Below are positions 1-10,769 of a stretch of 64,000 nucleotides of DNA, piece after piece. This DNA comes from Leptolyngbya sp. O-77. Its GTDB lineage: Bacteria > Cyanobacteriota > Cyanobacteriia > Elainellales > Elainellaceae. The first letter of the stretch is position 1. Every line of letters starts with the position of its first letter. The notes under the pieces are model-generated. The model searched no databases. It was not told the origin of the DNA and saw only the letters and a list, made by a program, of their open reading frames with translations. The stretch lies in contig NZ_AP017367.1 of NCBI RefSeq assembly GCF_001548395.1, positions 5,307,001 to 5,371,000 of the forward strand, in the 5' to 3' direction. Made by a program: the position numbers and the translations under genes.

Positions 1-3000
1 GAAACTTGAATATTTTCACGGCTGCTGGGTTGAGCTTCAAGTGCTTTCATCCCATTTCCCCGCAAGGGGACGGAAACTGGCAGAAAAAGACAAATTAAGC
101 GCTAAGTATTTAAGCCTTTCATCCCATTTCCCCGCAAGGGGACGGAAACACTGAAAGCGAAAAGATGGGTGATGAGCAACAGTGACCCTTTCATCCCATT
201 TCCCCGCAAGGGGACGGAAACTCAATTCTCTGTGAATGCCTTCAATGAAGCCGAAGGCATTCAACTTTCATCCCATTTCCCCGCAAGGGGACGGAAACGT
301 AATAACGATACCGCCGCGCCCACGACGCTCAGACTCAACTTTCATCCCATTTCCCCGCAAGGGGACGGAAACCCCCTCGCCAGAATATCCCCCCAGCGAT
401 CGCCCAATCTTTCATCCCATTTCCCCGCAAGGGGACGGAAAACTCGGGTGTGCCCGCGTGGGTCACGCTCCTGTCGTTTGATGGGCTTTCATCCCATTTC
501 CCCGCAAGGGGACGGAAAACACCAAATCGGGCGATCGCCCCTGACACAGTCCGGTAGCCTTTCATCCCCATTTCCCCCCGCAAGGGGGGACGGAAACGGT
601 TTTTGAGGGTCAATCTGAAATTATGTTTTAACATAACTTTCATCCCATTTCCCCGCAAGGGGACGGAAACCAGACTTTGCTTGTACAAAAGGCATATGTT
701 TTTTTACTTTCATCCCATTTCCCCGCAAGGGGGACGGAAACAATTTAGCCTATTGTAGGCTAAATACTACGTTTTTATACTTTCATCCCATTTCCCCGCA
801 AGGGGACGGAAACCAGCAGTGAGAAATTATTACGCTCGTTCTGATAGGTTAAAACTTTTCATCCCATTTCCCCGCAAGGGGACGGAAACTCCCGTAGCGC
901 TTGGCTTTTGCTGATGTGTCCGCAGAAGACGCTTTCATCCCATTTCCCCCGCAAGGGGACGGAAACGTTTGTGGCGACGGATTCTTGAAAGCTAATCCTT
1001 GCGACGCTTTCATCCCATTTCCCCCGCAAGGGGACGGAAACAATTCGGGCGATCGCTTGCTGCATAGCGATACTTCAACTTTCATCCCATTTCCCCCGCA
1101 AGGGGGACGGAAACCTGAGCGCGTTACCGATCTTGGCGATCCATTGCCCCAAACTTTCATCCCATTTTCCCCGCAAGGGGACGGAAACACACGCGGCTAA
1201 TGCAGGAACGCGAAGCAATCATCCGGCTTTCATCCCATTTCCCCGCAAGGGGACGGAAACTATCAGCGCCTCCCGGTTGCGCGTCCTACCCGCAGCCCAC
1301 TTTCATCCCATTTCCCCGCAAGGGGACGGAAACCACCCAATGGATCGATCTGTCTGGCGAATGGGCAGCGGGTGTCGTCTTTCATCCCATTTCCCCGCAA
1401 GGGGACGGAAACGTGGCGACGGGTGACCCCCCTATCGGGCTGCCACGCCAAACTTTCATCCCATTTCCCCGCAAGGGGACGGAAACATCTTGCGGCTGCC
1501 CCGCACAATGTTGAGTCCGTCTTTCATCCCATTTCCCCGCAAGGGGACGGAAACGGCGACGTGCTTCGGTGGGCGATCGCCGGGCTAGACTTTCATCCCA
1601 TTTCCCCGCAAGGGGGACGGAAACGAGGAACGGATCGAGGATGCCACCGATTGTGACTGTCCCCGACTTTCATCCCATTTCCCCGCAAGGGGACGGAAAC
1701 GAAAAGGAAGTAGCTACTTGCCGAAAAAAGCCAGGCAATTGCTTTCATCCCATTTCCCCCGCAAGGGGGACGGAAACTCATCTCCTCCTTCTCCTCCAGT
1801 TCCTCCTGAAGGACTTTCATCCCATTTCCCCCGCAAGGGGACGGAAACTTGGACGTAGACGGCCCAATCGTTTCTGCCAACTTTCATCCCCATTTCCCCG
1901 CAAGGGGGACGGAAACTCCGTTTGGGGTGTAGGGCGCGGGAAGAGGGTTATAGACTTTCATCCCATTTCCCCGCAAGGGGACGGAAACTTCGTCGATTGG
2001 TTCCTGGCGATGCCGCTGGTGCGGTTTGCGACTTTCATCCCATTTCCCCGCAAGGGGACGGAAACTCCAGGGGGACAAAAAAGCGGCAGTCAGATTGTTT
2101 ATGCTTTCATCCCATTTCCCCGCAAGGGGACGGAAACCCGATCCAGGTGGCAGGCGAACCCTATCCCGGCCCCCATTACTTTCATCCCATTTCCCCCGCA
2201 AGGGGACGGAAACGTAGCGCAACTTGAATTGCCGCACGTAGCCCTTCCCCCTTTCATCCCATTTCCCCGCAAGGGGACGGAAACCTGGAAACCAGTCTGC
2301 TAGGTGTGGCTGTATTCTCTTTCATCCCATTTCCCCGCAAGGGGACGGAAACGTGCGTAAGCGGTCATGCGGTACGCAAACGGAGGGACTTCTTTCATCC
2401 CATTTCCCCGCAAGGGGACGGAAACGTCGGAGCAAAGTTTCCCTCCCACCCGAACTGTACGCTTTCATCCCATTTCCCCGCAAGGGGACGGAAACGAGCC
2501 TCCTCCTCCACCTGTCAACTTTAACTGTACTTTCATCCCATTTCCCCGCAAGGGGACGGAAACATCAAGGCAGTGAGTCAACGCAGGCATAATTACACTT
2601 TCATCCCATTTCCCCGCAAGGGGACGGAAACTTACGTGTCTCGTCCGCTTGGGGCTGGAAAACGACTTTCATCCCATTTCCCCGCAAGGGGACGGAAACC
2701 TGTACACAGACTGTATGGACTGTGTTCATTCAAGCCTTTCATCCCATTTCCCCCGCAAGGGGACGGAAACCTGGATACCTGTTGGGGAGTTGCGTACCCG
2801 GATTCTCTCGCTTTCATCCCATTTCCCCGCAAGGGGACGGAAACCTTCGGGAACGTAAGCAGAAATCATGATGCAGACCTGATAACTTTCATCCCATTTC
2901 CCCGCAAGGGGACGGAAACTCTTCTGTGGGTGGGCCAACGCGGCAAAAGTCATCTTTCATCCCATTTCCCCGCAAGGGGACGGAAACCTGAAGTGTCTCT

Positions 3001-6000
3001 AGATGCTGCGACAGTAGCCCTGCTAGATGCCTTTCATCCCATTTCCCCGCAAGGGGACGGAAACGAGTCAGGCTGTCTGACTCGTGACGCATAAGGCGAA
3101 AATTACTTTCATCCCATTTCCCCGCAAGGGGACGGAAACCGGAATGTTGCGGTCATCAATTCGCCAGGATCTCTCTTGGGCTTTCATCCCATTTCCCCCG
3201 CAAGGGGACGGAAACTTCCGTCCTTCCCGTCCCCACGTTGCCATCATATAGACTTTCATCCCATTTCCCCGCAAGGGGACGGAAACCCCCAGTGTCGAGA
3301 GTTTCTGGGTGAGGCTCTCAAGTTGCTTTCATCCCATTTCCCCGCAAGGGGACGGAAACTTTATGGGCATATCTGCTGAGATTGTGCCCTACTCTTTCAT
3401 CCCATTTCCCCGCAAGGGGACGGAAACTTTTATAGGTCAATTGTCGGGCTAATTGGAGTACTCTTTCATCCCATTTCCCCGCAAGGGGACGGAAACGGGG
3501 TATTTGGCGGCAATCCAAATCTAGTCAACAGCCCCTTTCATCCCATTTCCCCGCAAGGGGACGGAAACCTCCGTGAAAGCTGTATCGTTTGATCAAGCTT
3601 CCCGCGAGGCTTTCATCCCATTTCCCCGCAAGGGGACGGAAACTCTTTGCGTTCCTTAGCCAGCATCAGTGAGGAAAAGTTGCGCTTTCATCCCATTTCC
3701 CCGCAAGGGGACGGAAACGCCGCTTCAGTGCGGAGCCGCGCTACTGCATCTTCCAACTTTCATCCCATTTCCCCGCAAGGGGACGGAAACCAGAGGAGAG
3801 CGCCAGCCAGTAGAGCAGCAAAACCAGTGCTTTCATCCCATTTCCCCGCAAGGGGACGGAAACTGCCAGCCATTTCCAGCTTGTAGGCGGTCTTTTGTTC
3901 TTTCATCCCATTTCCCCGCAAGGGGACGGAAACCTGCTGAGGCTGACGCGGCAACTGGCGACGGGCCTTTCATCCCATTTCCCCGCAAGGGGACGGAAAC
4001 GTCATGATTCGGATGTGGCTGTTTTACGTGATTTGTGGGCAGCTTTCATCCCATTTCCCCGCAAGGGGACGGAAACCCTGGATGGTAGAACTCTTTCTTG
4101 TTCATGTAGTACAGGCTTTCATCCCATTTCCCCGCAAGGGGACGGAAACTAGTTTGGGCAATTGTCTACTAATTTAGATGCCCCATTAAACTTTCATCCC
4201 ATTTCCCCGCAAGGGGACGGAAACGTACCAGAACAGCTACTTTCCCAGAATGCCCAGCACGTCTTTCATCCCATTTCCCCGCAAGGGGACGGAAACGGTT
4301 ACCCAGTAGAGGGCTACCCACGAGTAAGGATCGCCCGCCTTTCATCCCATTTCCCCGCAAGGGGACGGAAACTAACTGAACTTCAAAAGTCCCGTATTAG
4401 ATACCACCTAGACTTTCATCCCATTTCCCCGCAAGGGGACGGAAACTTGCCGGAACCATCAAGTGAAGCTGCCTGCGAGAAATCGGCTTTCATCCCATTT
4501 CCCCGCAAGGGGACGGAAACATTTGAGATTAATTTCAGCCCAACTTCTGAACGAGCTTTCATCCCATTTCCCCGCAAGGGGACGGAAACTCCACATCAGG
4601 TGTGTAGCGAAACTGAAGCTGCACCATGCCACTTTCATCCCATTTCCCCGCAAGGGGACGGAAACTAGGTGGGACTTAACTCAGTGAAGGTTTCATTCCT
4701 ACGACTTTCATCATCCCATTTCCCCCGCAAGGGGACGGAAACGCGATCGCCGGATTGAGTCAGCACGTCACCCAATTCGATTGCTTTCATCCCATTTCCC
4801 CGCAAGGGGACGGAAACCCGTCGTATTCGTATTCCGAGACTTGAAGGGCAGTCTTTCATCCCATTTCCCCGCAAGGGGACGGAAACTTTACCACATCCTG
4901 CATCCCTACCAGACCATTAGGCGCTTTCATCCCATTTCCCCGCAAGGGGACGGAAACTGGTCAGAGTAGAACGTGGCGGGGCGAATGTGGGCGATCTTTC
5001 ATCCCATTTCCCCGCAAGGGGACGGAAACTGGCAATCAGTACGTGCTATAATCTGGTTAGTTGAGTAAACTTTCATCCCATTTCCCCGCAAGGGGACGGA
5101 AACTCTTCGTTTTGGCCCCTCTCAGGTATCTCAGGGTTTCTGAAACTTTCATCCCATTTCCCCGCAAGGGGACGGAAACGCTATGGGATGCCTTCTACGG
5201 TCTAGGCATGTTGACTTTCATCCCATTTCCCCGCAAGGGGACGGAAACTTTGCGGGGTGCGCGGTTGGGAAGCTCGCCAAAGTCACCTTTCATCCCATTT
5301 CCCCGCAAGGGGACGGAAACGGCTATGGGCCACGCGCCTCGCCCGGTGGCATCGGCTCTTTCATCCCATTTCCCCGCAAGGGGACGGAAACCAGGTGAAG
5401 CGGCGATCGCCCGCTCCGCCAACACCGCCTGAGGCTTTCATCCCATTTCCCCGCAAGGGGACGGAAACCCTGAAACTTCTCCGCGTTTGTCGCACCGACG
5501 CTATCTACTTTCATCCCATTTCCCCGCAAGGGGACGGAAACTTTTTTGGAAAAGAGAGCCAGACAGTATGACAAAAAAAACTTTCATCCCATTTCCCCGC
5601 AAGGGGACGGAAACTCCTACACCACGCAGTGGTGTATAATTCGCTACAGGCGACTTTCATCCCATTTCCCCGCAAGGGGACGGAAACAAAGAAATAGCGG
5701 AGACTTACTCCGCTAAAACAAGAGCTTTCATCCCATTTCCCCGCAAGGGGACGGAAACACGAGAAGCAAGACCACGGTCAGCAAGAAAAGCATTACCACT
5801 TTCATCCCATTTCCCCGCAAGGGGACGGAAACTCTTGAATGAGCCTATCCAGATTTCAGAGTCAGACTTGATTCTTTCATCCCATTTCCCCGCAAGGGGA
5901 CGGAAACTTGAAGGTTATGGGGCTATCCCAACTGGACTACCTGCAAGCTCGCTTTCATCCCATTTCCCCGCAAGGGGACGGAAACTCAATGACGTGTCGC

Positions 6001-8948
6001 GCGGGTCTAAGGTTGCCGTCACTCGTTACTTTCATCCCATTTCCCCGCAAGGGGACGGAAACATCGGTATGCTATATTGGGGCTGTGCCTAGAAAGCCTT
6101 TCATCCCATTTCCCCGCAAGGGGACGGAAACCTGATTCAAGGTAGCCAAGTTGGTGATCTAGGGTTAGAAGGACTTTCATCCCATTTCCCCGCAAGGGGA
6201 CGGAAACGCCAACCTGCATTATCAGCTTGGCGATTGTGGTGGTGCTGGCTTTCATCCCATTTCCCCGCAAGGGGACGGAAACCATCTGACGATTGACATC
6301 AACTGTCACCCCTAGCAGGGCTTTCATCCCATTTCCCCGCAAGGGGACGGAAACTGAAGCGGTATCGGTGGTCGTGACGGACAGGAACCTCCTTTCATCC
6401 CATTTCCCCGCAAGGGGACGGAAACGGGCGAGATGGCGATCGCCGACGACGACGTACTGCTTTTTCATCCCATTTCCCCGCAAGGGGACGGAAACCTCAG
6501 CACATGGTCACAGTCTTTTCTGAAACGTTTCTGTCTGTTTTCATCCCATTTCCCCGCAAGGGGACGGAAACCCAAAACCCGTGGGACTATACGGACGAGT
6601 TCGACCAGATTTTCATCCCATTTCCCCGCAAGGGGACGGAAACGGGAAACGGTTAGGTGGCTTGAATGCTTGGCGCTTAATTTTTTTCATCCCATTTCCC
6701 CGCAAGGGGACGGAAACTGGACAGGGCGCGGGCAAACCAATTTCATGCTGGGTAGGATTTTTTCATCCCATTTCCCCGCAAGGGGACGGAAACTGGTACA
6801 CTCGTTCTCAGTCCGACCGCGCCGCCCGCGCCCGTGTTTTCATCCCATTTCCCCGCAAGGGGACGGAAACTTGATCTGCTCAAAACAAAAGGGCAAATCT
6901 CGGATATTTTTTCATCCCATTTCCCCGCAAGGGGACGGAAACGCGGCGGCAATAATGGTAGTTGTCCCAACTTTCAATTTTCATCCCATTTCCCCGCAAG
7001 GGGACGGAAACTGTTGGTGCCGCCTGCGTCCAGGTGAATTATCAGACTGATTTTCATCCCATTTCCCCGCAAGGGGACGGAAACCGAATACAATTGTCCC
7101 AGTTGGCGGCTTTGAAGGAGTCCAGTTTTTTTCATCCCATTTCCCCGCAAGGGGACGGAAACACATCACGTTGCTGAGGTTTTAGAACTTTTTCTTTTCC
7201 GCACCGTTTTCATCCCATTTCCCCGCAAGGGGACGGAAACCCGCTGAGCAGACAGCCGCTCACGACATCGCCCATCCTTTTTCATCCCATTTCCCCGCAA
7301 GGGGACGGAAACCTATAATGGTGGAATATCCAGATAAGTATGAATAATGCACTTTTTCATCCCATTTCCCCACAAGGGGACGGAAACACGTGGAAAAGTG
7401 GCTAGGCTACGAAATCGAGATAGCTACTAATTTTCATCCCATTTCCCCGCAAGGGGACGGAAACCGAGTTTCTTAAGTTCCTCGCTGGACAGACCAATAA
7501 GGAATTTTCATCCCATTTCCCCGCAAGGGGACGGAAACTCGGGCCCGAAGCATCAAGGATTGAGCCATCAAATTTTCATCCCATTTCCCCGCAAGGGGAC
7601 GGAAACCGTCGGCTTTGGGTCATCCAATCGCTCTGGGGTTGGCAGAGGTTTTCATCCCATTTCCCCGCAAGGGGACGGAAACTCGAACCGCATCCCCTCT
7701 ACGATCAGAAATATTGGCTTTCATCCCATTTCCCCGCAAGGGGACGGAAACTCGGTGCTGATTTCTTCGCCTGTGGACGTACCGCCTTGCAGCTTCAAAA
7801 CTTTCATCCCATTTCCCCGCAAGGGGACGGAAACCATAAGGGGAATGGCATCAAGTACCGCCCCTGATCTCTTTCATCCCATTTCCCCGCAAGGGGACGG
7901 AAACCTGATACGGCTCCCAAGCTGCCTATTCTGGTGGACTTTCATCCCATTTCCCCGCAAGGGGACGGAAACATAAAAGCGGCGGCACTGCTTGCGACAG
8001 GTATGTCCCAGGGCAACTTTCATCCCATTTCCCCGCAAGGGGACGGAAACCGGATAGCGTGAACACGACCGTCCCCGTTGCCGCGCTGCCGCTTTCATCC
8101 CATTTCCCCGCAAGGGGACGGAAACGCAGCTACTAGTTGTGTGGTGAGGGTTGGTTCCATTTCAGCTTTCATCCCATTTCCCCGCAAGGGGACGGAAACT
8201 TTTTGGGCGCGGCAACCATAGTTAACAAGCTCTACTTTCATCCCATTTCCCCGCAAGGGGACGGAAACTTGAAAGATACCTGGATTTTTTTTGCCTAGTC
8301 TGCAAACAGCGACTTTCATCCCATTTCCCCGCAAGGGGACGGAAACTTTACAATTCCAGCTAGGCTACTATTGAGTACTTTAACAGCTTTCATCCCATTT
8401 CCCCGCAAGGGGACGGAAACTCGATCCATCTTATAAGCAGATGAACTCTTCAGAATACTTTCATCCCATTTCCCCGCAAGGGGACGGAAACAGGTTAGGC
8501 ATATCGCAGTCTCTCCGTCATCTTTAGACTTTCATCCCATTTCCCCGCAAGGGGACGGAAACGTGATGCTGATCTCCAGCCCATCCACTTCAACCGTACT
8601 TTCATCCCATTTCCCCGCAAGGGGACGGAAACTCGCTCATAACCTTACGGATCTCTTCACGGGCATTGAAAATTGTAGTCAACTTTCATCCCATTTCCCC
8701 GCAAGGGGACGGAAACGGTTATTGCTCTGTTGTTCGTTTCCAAACTATCAAAAAACTTTCATCCCATTTCCCCGCAAGGGGACGGAAACAACAACACTAC
8801 ACGACGATCGGGTACACGGGCTGCTCTTACCGCTTTCATCCCATTTCCCCGCAAGGGGACGGAAACCGGAAAGCAAACAATAGGTAACGCTAGACTTGGA
8901 GACATCCAAGCCTACTTTCATCCCATTTCCCCGCAAGGGGACGGAAAC
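1..8948 (+). CRISPR. Large CRISPR array, about 122 spacers, truncated at the left edge
   Basis: I counted 122 full repeats plus a 5-nt repeat tail at positions 1-5; the last repeat is 8915-8948. The 34-nt repeat begins CTTTCATCCCATTT, has a stem-loop CCCCGCAAGGGG, and ends ACGGAAAC. Spacers are mostly 36-42 nt (typical unit 72 nt), with a few near 49-50 nt, such as those before 7801 and 8683. The 3' end GGAAAC resembles the GAAAC 5' tag of crRNAs in other cyanobacterial type I-D and III systems, so I infer + strand transcription and a leader left of the window. Repeats at the right end are still perfect. The adjacent type III-D genes are the probable users. No cas1, cas2 or cas6 is in the window. 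Confidence 0.99.
6462..7682 (+). repeat. Block of 17 variant CRISPR repeats (first base T instead of C)
   Basis: All 17 consecutive repeats starting between 6462 and 7649 begin TTTTCATCCC. Repeats on both sides (6392 and earlier, 7718 and later) begin CTTTCATCCC; one further exception is near 856. One repeat in the block (7354) also has CACAAGG in place of CGCAAGG in the loop. This is a contiguous sub-array with its own repeat allele. Confidence 0.9.
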
Positions 8949-8990
8949 CCCCGGAGACAGTAAGTGCGTTTGCGACCCAGCAGCCTTGTT
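8949..8990. other. 42-nt segment between the last CRISPR repeat and the reverse-transcriptase remnant
   Basis: Spacer-sized sequence bounded on the left by a perfect CRISPR repeat and on the right by the duplicated reverse-transcriptase motif. It carries AGTAAGTG (8959-8966) and ACCCAGCAGC (8975-8984). The same two blocks, in the same order, occur in the 38-nt insert in the HD gene (21851-21858 and 21864-21873). It may be a last spacer or a trailer sequence. On the minus strand only the first few codons could still be reverse transcriptase. Confidence 0.6.
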
Positions 8991-9380
8991 GCACGATGCG
9001 ATCGCGCACCGTGGGCACAGACAGGTCTATCAACAAACGTGTCAAAATAAACACTAGTACCCGCACGATGCGATCGCGCACCGTGGGCACGGCCAGTCCG
9101 CGCACTCGGTCTTGGGGGGTTCGCCTGGTTTAGGGCGTGGCTTTTTGGGAATGTGGAGCGATCGCAGCGGTAGGGGTTGGTAGGTGCCCGTTTCGATCTG
9201 GCAGCGCAGCGTGGCCAGCTTGCGCTCGGCATCCTGCTCAAAGGCTTCCACCGTTTCGCCATCGACCCCCGCGCAGCCCCGGTTTCGCCGCACCTTGAGC
9301 CAGGCCTGCCAAAAGTTTTCTGCCGACAGAAACCGCTGCCAATCTAGTTGGGGCAGTTCCAATTTGGGTCGATCTGGCAC
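8985..9380 (-). pseudogene. CRISPR-type reverse transcriptase, N-terminal remnant, broken
   Basis: The minus strand from a GTG at 9380 (AGGAG about 10 nt upstream) encodes the N-terminus of a group-II-intron-like reverse transcriptase: NFWQAWLKVRRNRGCAGVDG, then YQPLPLRSLHIPKK, then the motif VPTVRDRIVQ. This domain start is typical of reverse transcriptases that accompany Cas1 in type III loci, where they help take spacers from RNA. Three lesions are visible. The reading frame slips by one base near 9103-9108, just before RGLAVPTVRDRIV. A 38-nt insert with duplicated motif sits at 8991-9096. Coding similarity stops within a few codons of the second motif copy, and the CRISPR array begins. 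The catalytic YxDD region is absent. It is not functional as seen. It is convergent with the array. Confidence 0.8.
8991..9096. repeat. 72-nt-period direct duplication inside the reverse-transcriptase remnant
   Basis: An exact 28-bp sequence, beginning GCACGATGCG and ending CCGTGGGCAC, occurs at 8991-9018 and 9063-9090. The following 6 nt (9019-9024 and 9091-9096) match at 4 of 6 positions, so the copies are 32/34 identical over 34 nt and are separated by 38 nt. Offset, copy length and insert length equal the CRISPR unit, repeat and spacer. On the minus strand both copies encode VPTVRDRIV, a conserved reverse-transcriptase motif, so the duplicated sequence is gene-derived and not a CRISPR repeat. 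Confidence 0.85.
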
Positions 9381-9913
9381 GGGGACATCTCCTGCAAGAA
9401 AAGAAAAGTTAAAGGTTGCAACGCAAAATCAGAGACAGCGATTAGATTTGAGACTTATGTACCTAAGACCGAGCTTGATCCCTCTAGCCCGCCTTAAAAA
9501 GGCACTGACATACTTGAGACAGCAAACTTACTGCCCTCATCCCCCAACCCCTTCTCCCCGCTTGGGAGAAGGGGGAGCCAGATATGGGGTCGAAGTCTCT
9601 CTCCCGCTCTGGGCGAGGGCTTAAAGCCGTCGGCATACCAGAAACGGGTGAGGGCTGAAATTGCTGCGTGAGTTATATTTAGTGCCCTTATATTTAGTGC
9701 CCTTAAAAAGGGGGGGGAACCGATCCGCTCCGGAGGTTCCCTCTGTTTCTGGCAAAGCAGATGGCATAGCAATGACACTTGGTGCGGTTTGTGTTTTCAG
9801 TTCATATCTTCAACAGGATTGGAAGACCTCCCTTCCAAAGGGGTGTAAAACAGTTAGGTATAGATCCGGTATCGACATCAGACCTTGAGAGACAGGGAGG
9901 TTTGCCCTACGCC
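9381..9913. other. Intergenic region with a perfect palindromic dispersed repeat and a small direct duplication
   Basis: No gene is convincing here. A perfect 11-bp stem (9548-9558 with 9564-9574, 5-nt loop) sits in a C-rich stretch beginning CCCCCAACCCC. A related palindrome occurs at 49353-49388, so this is a dispersed cyanobacterial repeat. A second similar but imperfect hairpin follows at about 9596-9620. The 17-base phrase TTATATTTAGTGCCCTT is nearly duplicated in tandem around 9672-9705. The promoter of the type III-D operon presumably lies in the right half; I cannot place it. Confidence 0.6.
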
Positions 9914-10681
9914 ATGCGAAACACGCTGACCGAAGCCATTACCCAAGCCATCAAGATTGTGTTTAATGCAGAGACGATTCTGCCGTTTTTTATCGGGTCG
10001 GTGTGCCTGGGACTCTTTGGCAATGCGGTGTATGACCTGCTCCAGTCGTGGCTGGGGGATAATGCGACGGCGCTGATTCGCATTGCGCTGATTTCGCTGC
10101 TGATTTTGGTGGGGGCGATCGCCACGGTTTCGTGGTTGATCTCTCGCCAGATTTCCCTGTTGCCAACGGACGTTCCGTTTGAGGTGCAGCAAAAACAGAT
10201 GGAGCAAAAATATCCGGGGCTGATTCTGCTGGTCAGCAATCTAGAAGCTTGCGAAACGGCCATTCGCTTTCATCTACCCGCGCTCAAATGCTGTTGGCTT
10301 ATCTGCTCACGCGAAAGCCTAGATAAGGCGATGGATTTGCGCCAAAAATTTCCTGACGTATGTGTGGATAATCCCATTGTGATGAATGATGTCTATGATC
10401 CCCTGAAGTTTCGCGATTGTGTGGATGAAATTTATCGAACTCGCTTACCCAAGGGCTGGTCTGAGCAAGACATCATTACTGACTATACGGGCATGACTGC
10501 TCACGCCACGGTAGGGGCAGTGTTGGCCTGCATCAACACGGCTCGCCCGCTGCAATATATTCCTGCTCGAACCGATCCAAGAACTGGCAGAGTGATCGGC
10601 TCGCTCGATCCGATCCGTGTGACGCTGGGGGTGCAGATGGTGGGGCGATCGCGCCAGGGCGATCGGCAAAAGGCAAGCTAA
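9914..10681 (+). CDS. Membrane-anchored CARF-domain protein (type III CRISPR ancillary)
   Basis: A 255-aa protein starting at ATG 9914, 13 nt after AGGGAGG; an upstream in-frame start exists at 9779 but adds no recognisable sequence. Two transmembrane helices are visible at about residues 21-43 and 53-76. A cytosolic domain follows, with LILLVSNLEAC near the start of a Rossmann-like fold and DYTGMT at 190-195. That last motif resembles the D-x-TGGT signature of CARF domains, which bind cyclic oligoadenylate made by Cas10. No nuclease (HEPN, PD-ExK) or other effector domain can be seen after the CARF domain, so the membrane helices themselves may carry the output. It is the first gene of the cas operon, 88 nt before cas10. 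The CARF assignment is from motif recognition and needs a profile search. Confidence 0.7.
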   Translation: MRNTLTEAITQAIKIVFNAETILPFFIGSVCLGLFGNAVYDLLQSWLGDNATALIRIALISLLILVGAIATVSWLISRQISLLPTDVPFEVQQKQMEQKYPGLILLVSNLEACETAIRFHLPALKCCWLICSRESLDKAMDLRQKFPDVCVDNPIVMNDVYDPLKFRDCVDEIYRTRLPKGWSEQDIITDYTGMTAHATVGAVLACINTARPLQYIPARTDPRTGRVIGSLDPIRVTLGVQMVGRSRQGDRQKAS

Positions 10682-10769
10682 CTCTGGTGCGCCATCTGCC
10701 ACTGGTTTGGGGTGCCGCGTTAGATTCTAGTGTCCGGTTTTCTGTCTTTTTCATCTTTGAGCAAGCGCT

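Noticed and set aside
1..8948. Many overlapping open frames on both strands coding repeated peptides such as FRPLAGKWDE and FIPFPRKGTET
   Set aside because: They are translations of the CRISPR repeat; the unique parts are spacers.
8991..9090. The 28-bp duplicated sequence as a second kind of CRISPR repeat
   Set aside because: There are only two copies, and it codes a conserved reverse-transcriptase motif in frame with the RT remnant; it is duplicated gene sequence.
9184..9624. 146-codon + strand frame over the RT remnant
   Set aside because: It is antisense to the recognisable RT N-terminus and runs into the dispersed palindrome.
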